A DNA stretch of 64,000 nucleotides from Ligula intestinalis (taxonomy: Eukaryota > Platyhelminthes > Cestoda > Diphyllobothriidea > Diphyllobothriidae). The notes under the pieces are model-generated. The model was not told the DNA's origin, searched no databases, and saw only the letters and a list, made by a program, of their open reading frames with translations. A program made the translations under genes and the position numbers. Shown in pieces: positions 57,046-64,000 of this stretch. How positions within the stretch are numbered: the stretch's first letter is position 1; every line of letters begins with the position of its first letter. The stretch covers positions 19,347,409 through 19,411,408 of the forward strand of contig JAYGXS010000008.1 of NCBI GenBank assembly GCA_036362985.1, written 5' to 3'.

Positions 57046-57780
57046 TTCAAGCTGATGGAACAGAAATAAGAATTTCTTTGGGTAGAAGTCAATTCTAATT
57101 CAAACACCCGAAGGCACTTTTATGTGAAAGCTGGGAGGGAATTCCTTTGGACCGATTGCTTACTGGCTTATCTTGTAGCATCTTCACCGAGACCAGGTAT
57201 CTAGGCTCAAGGCCACAAGGTTTTGTTAATTTATTTCCCATAATACAGTGACTCAAGGCCCGATAAGCATCTTTTCATGCAGAAATGAACAGGTACCGAT
57301 CCCCTCCCCGTCGAAGTTAACAAGGTCCTACCAACCACCTTACTTGCACTGCTGTGTAATACTGGCTGAAGAAGATATTTGGCAACTTCTGTGGGAGCTC
57401 AACTGGAGCCAGCAAAGGAAGGCATTGGTGCAGCCAACGGTCAAGCCAACTGAGTTATAGAGGCCCCACCGTGAGCCGTTAATTTGATCCTTATGGTGTG
57501 AATTTACTCACCCAGCCTATTTCAACTTATAAAATCAACCAATAGTGACTGCTCAAGCAGGATTTCCTCAGCAAACAATCTAGAAACCAACAGATGACTA
57601 CCAGGCACATTCAATAATAAATTAAAAGAAGGAGGTCTGATCTCAGGGACAATACTTTGTGGCCTGACTTCTCAAAACCCTTAGCGGATCCATCATCCCA
57701 AACAATAGCAAAAATGGCGTACTTATACACAGGGAGTTGCAATGCTCAGGGGATATGGTTGCCATGCTGCTGAATACCTC
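57046..57780. other. SINE body-like sequence, no recognised gene
   Basis: Near 57570, CAGGATTTCCTCAGCAAACA and ACCAACAGATGACTACCAGG resemble the repeat bodies near 9.37 and 9.66 kb. A 70-codon frame (57248-57460) ends in a tRNA-like B-box region and is not called. Confidence 0.4.
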
Positions 57781-57782
57781 CC

Positions 57783-58285
57783 CTATTGAAAATATCTGCC
57801 TGCATATGCGTTAATGGCCGGCGCGCGCGTCGTGGTCTGCTGAACTTGCATCACACGTGCTGGATTCGGGCATGGTGATTGCTCGGTTAACTGTCCCCTC
57901 TTGGTGTATGTGTTAGGAGACGCCATCCTCTGGCGATATTCTTTGGACAAACTAAGCTGCACCACTTGTCCATAAACTGGGGGGAATGGGGGCGTCAATG
58001 ATGACTCAACTAAGTCGCAACTTACGTGATTATCACCTATCGCGAGAATTGCGATCTCAATAAACTTGAATGTGTGGCCGAGCCTCATTGAATTGGCCGC
58101 GTTCCATGATATGGGGAGTCTGCTGTAGGTGGATTGCCAGCTGCATTTGCATTCATGGCTAGAGAAATTGAGGCGCAACGGATACGTCAACCAACTCGAA
58201 TGACGCCTAAGAAGAAGGTGCGACCACTGGAAGAATAGTTTCATTAACCTGACGTTTCGGATGCCGTTGGGAATCCTCATTAATA
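57783..58285 (-). pseudogene. Penelope-like endonuclease tail with terminal repeat (subfamily A)
   Basis: The - strand frame contains LGHTFKFIEIAILAIGDNHV and SCDLVESS, the subfamily A tail, followed by its 3' region (ASPNTYTKRGQL). At 58285-58251 the order TTAATGAGGAT, ATCCGAAAC, GTC is a hammerhead-like core with an intact GAAACGTC and a short GGAT/ATCC stem, but TTAATGA in place of CTGATGA. The 165-codon frame is an accident of the damaged copy. Confidence 0.65.
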
Positions 58286-58496
58286 GGTTATGGAAGGATA
58301 GTCTGAGTCATGTACCAATAAGGGTAAAACATACACAAATGTCTTATTATTTATAGTTCGTAGCACTCATTCACGTGCGTACTATAATTATCCACTGCTG
58401 TAGCCACCGTTTAGGGTCTAAATTGGTGCGTTGATGGCTTGAAACTTCGCGTTTGACTCATTAAGTGCCACGTAAGAAGATCAATTGTACTACATG

Positions 58497-58741
58497 GAAA
58501 GTAGAAGATGACTCGATCGCTGGGACAATATGTTTAGTCACTTGATGTTTTGAAACCAGTCGCGGTTTCATCATCAGAGACAGACTCACAGAACAGTAGC
58601 AGAATCGCACACAAACTGTTTCTGCTAATGTTCTGCGAGTATGTCTCTAATGATGAATCTGCGATGCATTTCGAAGCATTAAGTGAATAAATATTTTGTC
58701 CCAGCGATCGAGTCATCTTCCACGTCAAGTTATGTACAATT
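58497..58741. repeat. Head-to-head pair of Penelope hammerhead-like pLTR relics
   Basis: Two copies face each other across about 20 bases. The - strand copy has CTGATGA (58577-58571) and AAAAC with ATC (58551-58544). The + strand copy has CTAATGA (58647-58653) and CGAAGC. Both carry the downstream segment CCCAGCGATCGAGTCATCTT (or its inverse) at the outer ends. Confidence 0.75.
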
Positions 58742-58920
58742 GATCTTCTTAAGTGTAAACTGGGCTGGCCGTAAGATGTTGATAGATATGATTTGCATCG
58801 CAGTTTTAGTAAGCGGGCAACTTCCGTACGGTATTTGACTAGAATATACTCACACTGAGAAGGTACTAGATCGGTCTTCCATGTCTGCATGAATATATAA
58901 ATCGACCTATCAGTTTATTG

Positions 58921-59065
58921 AACAATGATGATGAATTCGCGACGGATTTCGAAACGTCAGGCGAAAAAACATAGTATCCCAGCGATCGTGTCGTCTTATT
59001 CTTCTCGTTTTTTTCCTGGGACTTGCATGTTCGCTTGTATTTGTGCTAATTGTGTTCATGAATTT
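58921..59065 (+). repeat. Penelope pLTR relic with intact GAAACGTC and helix II
   Basis: ATGATGA (58925-58931, for CTGATGA) is followed by TGAATTCGCGACGGATTTCG, where AATTCG and CGGATT pair with one mismatch, then GAAACGTC (58951-58958) and AGGCGAA. The family's downstream segment (CCCAGCGATCGTGTCGTCTT, then CTGGGACTTGCATGTTCGC) continues to about 59040. Confidence 0.7.
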
Positions 59066-59455
59066 GTACTGATGACTCCATACAATGGTCCGATTGCTAC
59101 CGGTTGAATGAAGGCACCTGGGGTTAACCTTAGTTCAATGCGTATCACCAAAGGTGACCTACATCTCTCATCCTCCGGACTGCGGCCATATCTAAGGTGC
59201 GCTTCTAACTGATGCTTGATAAACATATGCAGAGACCATCTTGATGTCTGCATGTTCCATCCCCCGGCCTCCAAGTAGCTAGATTACCAGTGCATGCTAC
59301 CATGCCTCTCTAACAACATGGTTTGACTAGGTTCATCCTGATCTGACTATTCATTACCTTGGCATATCATCACCTTCATAACAAAGTCACAACGTACGTT
59401 TCCTATGCAAAATCTCTAGCGCACTTTTGCCTGTATGAACAACTTACCAAAAACA
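59066..59455. other. No recognised gene
   Basis: Short frames only. Confidence 0.4.
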
Positions 59456-59459
59456 GTAA

Positions 59460-59580
59460 CTTTTAGTATTGCTGGCAGAGACAAGGGAGACTGGAATGGC
59501 CATTTCCGGCCTATTAGCTCTCATCAGCCAGTCCATACGCAGACCCAAGTGGTACACCACCCGAGCCATCATCTTGCTAT
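59460..59580 (-). repeat. SINE body fragment (- strand)
   Basis: On the - strand CTGGCTGATGAGAGCTAATA, then GGAAATGGCCATTCCAGTCT, then CCCTTGTCTCTGCCAGCAAT match the SINE body of 12380-12600. Confidence 0.7.
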
Positions 59581-59759
59581 AGTTGCTTCACATTTTGGCA
59601 GCAGTGTAGGCAGATTGCACAAAGGTCAACCTTTTTTGTGAACAAAAGGTTATTTTTGGTGCAAAAAAGTGCTCGAAGTTACCGGATTAGTTTTCCTGTC
59701 ATTGAGTGCCCAAAGACCACTAAACATGTTGAATGTGATGAACCACTTTCAAAACATAT

Positions 59760-59885
59760 GTCCAACGCAATGACCGAAGGTCCCGGGTTCAAATCTCGGA
59801 GGTGCCAACCCTCGAGATTGGGTATGACTGGCTGATGACGGTTAATAAGCCAGAAATGGCCATTCCGGTCTCCCTTTGTCGGATC
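59760..59885 (+). repeat. tRNA-derived SINE fragment (+ strand)
   Basis: A B-box-like GGGTTCAAATCTCGGAGG is followed by TGACTGGCTGATGACGGTTA and CAGAAATGGCCATTCCGGTC of the family body. It sits 180 bases from an opposite-strand copy. Confidence 0.7.
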
Positions 59886-59889
59886 CACT

Positions 59890-60795
59890 TCTTCATATGC
59901 TCATATATAAGAAGCGGATAGCAATGACAGAAATGCAATGCAAAACGAAATAAAAAATTGCATCATGAAAGCGTGCTTCAGAACTTTTTGAAGTCCCATT
60001 GTGAGGAAACACGAATCTTTTCTAGGTTATGTCGTTTATCCTGTCTATTTTCCGTAGTCAAAAAATTAAATAAATCATCACACAATGGTTTATCGATTAT
60101 CTCCACGGTACCACTGAAAAACCCTGCGTCCTGTTCCAGGAAGCGATGTTATAAGGTGATAACATTTCGATGATTCGACAGGTTTTAGTCACTATATGAC
60201 CATGATCCAAACAGATATGTGTGTATAAAGGATGTGTAGAAGCTCTTTAGTTAGGTATAGGGGTTTAAGATATATCTCTTTATGAAGGTTTTATTATGTA
60301 CATAGAATATAATCCTTATTTTGGTCAAATGAGTGAGGTCAAGGATAAAATTAACCTGCTTATCGAAATAACACAAAAGATCTGCAATTTGTCCAAATCG
60401 GAATCCCAAATGAATTGTAAAGACATTTGGCAGAACGAAATTACCCTCAATGCTATAGCTTCTGTCAGGGCCAGGAAAATGAAACCCAAGGAAAAGGTGG
60501 AACGGGACAAGTGATTTCTGTTGGCGGTTATTTGACATTTTTCAACAAGTGACAGTAGCTACCGTAACTTGACCTTGCGAAGGATTCTAGGATTGCTTAA
60601 GGGCTCTGACAATGCTCATTTATCGCAGCCATTTAAGCCTTCCGGATTGCCCTGACTTGGCACCATTTGTATTTAGAAGCAATATACCTTTGTCTGTGTA
60701 TCCCACGTCAGTAAATTTTCTTCAAGAACTGATGACCTTGGGCATGCCTCGAACTTGAGTTGTCTCTCATGAAAGGGTGTGAGCAAGTTCGGTTA
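59890..60795. other. No recognised gene
   Basis: A 72-codon Lys-rich + strand frame (60296-60514) overlaps a 95-codon - strand frame. I see no Ig feature in it, so I do not attach it to the Ig gene. Confidence 0.4.
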
Positions 60796-60799
60796 GTAT

Positions 60800-61385
60800 A
60801 GGTGGTTTTTTTTCGCGCCGCCGTTCAAAATGCACTAAGTCACAAATACCGTGCGGGGATTTGCCTGATTTTTTTTCTATCGAATTCGCTGACTCTATGC
60901 TTGAGATATACTGGCTGAAGTGCACAAAGTAGTTAAGATCGGTTCACTTCCTACATTTTCATCTTTTATTTGCAACAATTTCTCTTTTTGACAAAGCCGT
61001 ATACATTTTGATGTATTAGATAGTTTGCTAGGCGGCTATTTTGGGGCCTTGGGGTAAGGAAAACCCCCCTTTTTCTCCTTGTGACCTTTGACGGACAAAT
61101 TCACAGGGATTTCCATCATGAAAAGATACTGTAAAATGTAGCTGACGTCTGCTGGTTTTCCTTTTTTCCTCCGGATCTCTTCATTGGCTGAAAAAAGTAT
61201 GCTCTAGACAGAAATCTGTTTGTGCGATACAGCGTTCGTTTTTGTATTGTGATGAACTAAAGACCCAAAATTTGGTTGAAGATGGTGAAGGGATCACCAG
61301 TAAAAATGTGATAAGGCCAGCAGTCATAGCAGGACTGACTATGGGTCTCGTTTTATTAATTTATCCTACGAAACTCATACTGTTA
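60800..61385 (-). repeat. Direct repeat, left copy, with relic of an unknown coding module
   Basis: It is collinear with 62340-62860. On the - strand (61270-61080) one frame reads KFWVFSSSQYKNER, LEHTFFSQ, a stop, then FTVSFHDGNPCEFVRQRSQG, matching the open copy position by position. In-frame stops mark it as decayed. Confidence 0.7.
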
Positions 61386-61627
61386 TAACGATGGTTTTGA
61401 CGTCGCTAGTGTTATAACAAAGACATTTGACGTGTGTCACTGTCGAATTACGCTCTGTTGGAATCCCCAATGAATAACACAAAAAGATACGCATAGTTCT
61501 GGAATCCACCCAGAGGAGGGTTTATTGTGTGCAAAATTCAGAGAAGCTGTCTCGGGTGGCTGTTGCCGCTGGTTGATCTCCAGCACGCTCTTTTTCCCGC
61601 CTTGGGGGCAAGCCCCGGAATTGGGAG

Positions 61628-62027
61628 NNNNNNNNNNNNNNNNNNNNNNNNNNNNNNNNNNNNNNNNNNNNNNNNNNNNNNNNNNNNNNNNNNNNNNNNN
61701 NNNNNNNNNNNNNNNNNNNNNNNNNNNNNNNNNNNNNNNNNNNNNNNNNNNNNNNNNNNNNNNNNNNNNNNNNNNNNNNNNNNNNNNNNNNNNNNNNNNN
61801 NNNNNNNNNNNNNNNNNNNNNNNNNNNNNNNNNNNNNNNNNNNNNNNNNNNNNNNNNNNNNNNNNNNNNNNNNNNNNNNNNNNNNNNNNNNNNNNNNNNN
61901 NNNNNNNNNNNNNNNNNNNNNNNNNNNNNNNNNNNNNNNNNNNNNNNNNNNNNNNNNNNNNNNNNNNNNNNNNNNNNNNNNNNNNNNNNNNNNNNNNNNN
62001 NNNNNNNNNNNNNNNNNNNNNNNNNNN
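61628..62027. other. Assembly gap, 400 N
   Basis: Exactly 400 undetermined bases. Frames reported across it have no meaning. Confidence 1.
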
Positions 62028-62074
<47 letters not shown>

Positions 62075-62075
62075 A
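62028..62075 (+). repeat. ATG trinucleotide microsatellite
   Basis: Sixteen ATG units abut the gap, so the true length is unknown and the repeat probably caused the gap. Open frames of poly-Met, poly-His or poly-Ser here are artefacts. Confidence 0.95.
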
Positions 62076-62150
62076 CTGCAGTCGCTGGGACAAGACTTTT
62101 ACTCGCCTGACGTTTCGAAGTGCGCGGCGGATTCTTCATAGTTGGAATCG
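62076..62150 (-). repeat. Penelope pLTR relic
   Basis: On the - strand CTATGAAGAATCCGCCGCGC, then TTCGAAACGTCAGGCGAGTA, then CCCAGCGACTG follow the family order. GAAACGTC is intact; CTGATGA is lost. Confidence 0.65.
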
Positions 62151-62339
62151 TCACGTGTGATGATAGTTTAGCAAGTTACCGCCCTCATGTCAGCCGTCAA
62201 TCATTAGGCCTACGCCTGAGTATCTTATTAAAGTACAGTTTGATCAAGAAATGGTGAGTTTGAGCAGGCTTCAACGCTGCCAGTTGTCTCAACTGCGAAT
62301 GTGAAACCAGCGTCCGCTGTGAGTACGCTTACTTTTATA

Positions 62340-62860
62340 TGCGTTTTCAAGTCGTCGCCGGTGTTCACAATGCACTCAGTCAACTAGCGTGCTGGATGGA
62401 GTGCGCAAAATAGTTAAGATTTGCTCACTGCCTACATTTATCCTTTCTTTGCAACTGTTTTTCTTTGAAAAAGTCGTGTGCATTTGTATGTATGAAGGAG
62501 AGTTCGCTAGGTGGGTAGATTTGGCGCCCTGAAGTAAGTATATGTTCTTCTGGCCCTGTGATTCTTGAGAGAAAAGTTCAAAGTGATCGCCATTCTGAAA
62601 GGATACTTTAAAAGCATAGCTGATATCTGTTGGATTATTATTTTTCGTCAAATTCGTCCTTCGACTGAAAGTTGTATGCCGTAGACTGAAAGCCATTTTT
62701 GAGCTACGGCACTCTTTTTTGCGATGTAATGTACTAAATGCACAAAATTTATATGAAGATGACGAAGATATCATTAAAAGTATGCGTATGCCAGCATTCA
62801 GAGCAAGCCTGACTATGAGTGTCGTGTTACTTATTTATCCTCTAAAAATGTACAGGACAG
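62340..62860 (-). repeat. Direct repeat, right copy, with open coding module
   Basis: Partner of 60800-61385 in the same orientation, with evenly spread differences. Shared words include AAAATGT, GCACAAAGTAGTTAAGAT (changed to GCGCAAAATAGTTAAGAT) and the segment encoding the frame listed below. Confidence 0.75.
62376..62774 (-). CDS. Unknown repeated protein module, 132 codons
   Basis: On the - strand the frame contains KFCAFSTLHRKKECRSSKMA, FSLRHTTFSR, then YAFKVSFQNGDHFELFSQES and QGQKNIYLLQGAKS. The left repeat copy keeps K-F-x-x-F-S, H-T-x-F-S and V-S-F-x-(D/N)-G-x-x-x-E, then Q-x-S-Q-G-x-K, without indels over about 75 codons, so the ancestor was coding. The alternating hydrophobic pattern is loosely like a PH domain, but I do not claim it. 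It may belong to a mobile element or a duplicated gene exon. No start is favoured: the first Met lies in a TCATC-rich (Ser) stretch. Confidence 0.35.
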   Translation of the reverse strand: MISSSSSYKFCAFSTLHRKKECRSSKMAFSLRHTTFSRRTNLTKNNNPTDISYAFKVSFQNGDHFELFSQESQGQKNIYLLQGAKSTHLANSPSYIQMHTTFSKKNSCKERINVGSEQILTILRTPSSTLVD

Positions 62861-62952
62861 TTCTTCTGCAAATACGTGCAGAATCAACTTTGACCTTCGC
62901 ATTCCACGGGGTCCATCGTGTGCTCCACAGTGTGGTGGTGAATGGACGGTGA

Positions 62953-64000
62953 CTTGCGCCTGGCTTTGTTGTAAGTGATAGAGACTTGCGCGGTACCTAC
63001 CTCACGCTTTCTTCACTCACCCGACCCTGCCCGGTGTCAGGAAAGAGTCAAGAAGACCGAACGCGGCTTTAAGCGCCAATGATCGACACAGTATTATTGT
63101 CTTTTGTGATCTAACCGGGCAGAGATGAGGTGCAGGTGGTTGGCGCGGTGTGAGTCTGCACCTAGGCGTGCACCAACCCCCCTCCCTATTTACGCAGCAC
63201 TTGACATACCTTGATCTGGCTCTCATGTAGGCCCGTTAAGGTGGTTGTATACACAAAATAACATTACTAACAAAGACAAGGTAGATTAGAACTACCCCTT
63301 TTGAAGGACTAGCCATCATCTGACATCCAAAGCCTGTTATTAAGAAATGTACTATGGTAACCAGTTTGCAATGTGCTCGTTGTCTTGTCATTACTGACGC
63401 TGTTCAAAATGATAAGTCTGTGTATGAAAGCGAAATTGAGACAGATAGATCAACTGCATTCCCTATTCATATTTTACTGTCTCCCGCTCTCATACGTGTA
63501 TAAATAGTAACCCTTTCTCTGAATTAACAGGAGCTCTAAGCTTGTATTTAACTATGCAAAAATGTTGACATTGTTTTAATCATAATTTAGAAAAAAGATA
63601 CCCAGGAAAGTTATTTTATGGTGTGGCTACATAGGCTCCAACAAAAGTCAAAGCCGAATACTTTTGTAGTGATTCTCTTTTAGACCTTATTAAGAAAAAA
63701 AATTCCACCGTTAGCTTCTTCCGATTGAACTGTTGTAGAAGAGACTGAAGCTAAATACACCTTTTTCCCAGTTTTGTAATGATCGAGTTGCACTTTTGTA
63801 CCGTGCTAAAGTCCTTCGCTGTGTCTATCTCGTTCGGTTCTTCACACATACCACATTTCAGCCACAAATTTAACCTTGGCCGCGAGCGCAGTGGCTCATA
63901 AAACTGAGCAACATCCTAATTATCGCTGGTGAAAACTCACCTTATTTGCCTAAAAGGCATTCAAAGTTTGGCGTTAACAGAGTTTCATAAAAACCTAGTT
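62953..64000. other. No recognised gene
   Basis: A 69-codon - strand frame (63017-63226) is Arg- and Cys-containing but lacks a recognisable domain. The rest has only short frames. Confidence 0.4.

Noticed and set aside
60251..60538. Possible further exon of the Ig gene (Lys-rich frame 60296-60514)
   Set aside because: No Ig Cys-Trp-Cys pattern, no membrane segment and no convincing acceptor. The opposite strand is also open.
61437..62154. Frames of 168-218 codons on both strands
   Set aside because: They run across 400 N and the ATG microsatellite; the His, Ser or Met runs are artefacts.
1..64000. CRISPR arrays, bacterial operons, ribosome binding sites
   Set aside because: Nothing of the kind is present. 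The coding signs are spliced exons and eukaryotic retroelements.

Overview
This is eukaryotic DNA: AT-rich, gene-poor, full of decayed retroelements, with spliced exons rather than long open frames. No operons, rRNA genes or canonical tRNA genes were seen. The retroelement mix (many Penelope-like fragments, a CR1-like LINE with an ACTTG-type tail, tRNA-derived SINEs) and the compact Ig-domain cell-adhesion gene suggest a flatworm, most likely a tapeworm with a large repeat-rich genome. That assignment is inference from sequence style only.

The one convincing host gene is on the + strand. A signal-peptide exon (41485-41542), two exons that together make one V-type Ig domain (50334-50449 and 54407-54635) and an exon carrying a second Ig domain (56323-56613) join with matching intron phases 1, 0 and 1. 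It looks like a lachesin/amalgam-type secreted or membrane-anchored Ig protein. The first half of Ig domain 2 is clean, but the second half needs two frame changes and passes a stop. The 3' end of the gene was not found.

A second possible gene system is on the - strand at 11.8-16.3 kb. It is a diverged tandem duplication (about 13741-14790 and 15420-16290) holding a Cys-containing exon with a phase-1 donor and a membrane-segment exon, plus a related membrane exon at 11807-12051. Some copies are broken.

The rest is mostly mobile-element debris. Penelope-like fragments lie near 0.7-1.2, 6.7-8.8, 18.6-19.7, 26.4, 31.0-31.5, 33.4-34.0, 38.0, 44.8-45.8, 51.5-52.0, 53.6-54.0 and 57.8-59.1 kb, from at least four subfamilies. 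Several carry relics of a hammerhead-ribozyme-like core (CTGATGA ... GAAACGTC). The longest element frame is 44756-45781, with the YVDD reverse transcriptase motif and a GIY-YIG endonuclease. Two CR1-like copies lie at 2689-3972 and 22568-23322. A hAT-like element with a nested long inverted repeat lies at 52219-53479, next to an LTR-like fragment. A repeated protein-coding module of unknown identity flanks a 400-base N gap at 61628-62027.

Stretches without a recognised gene are listed as such. Most short open frames in them look like chance.
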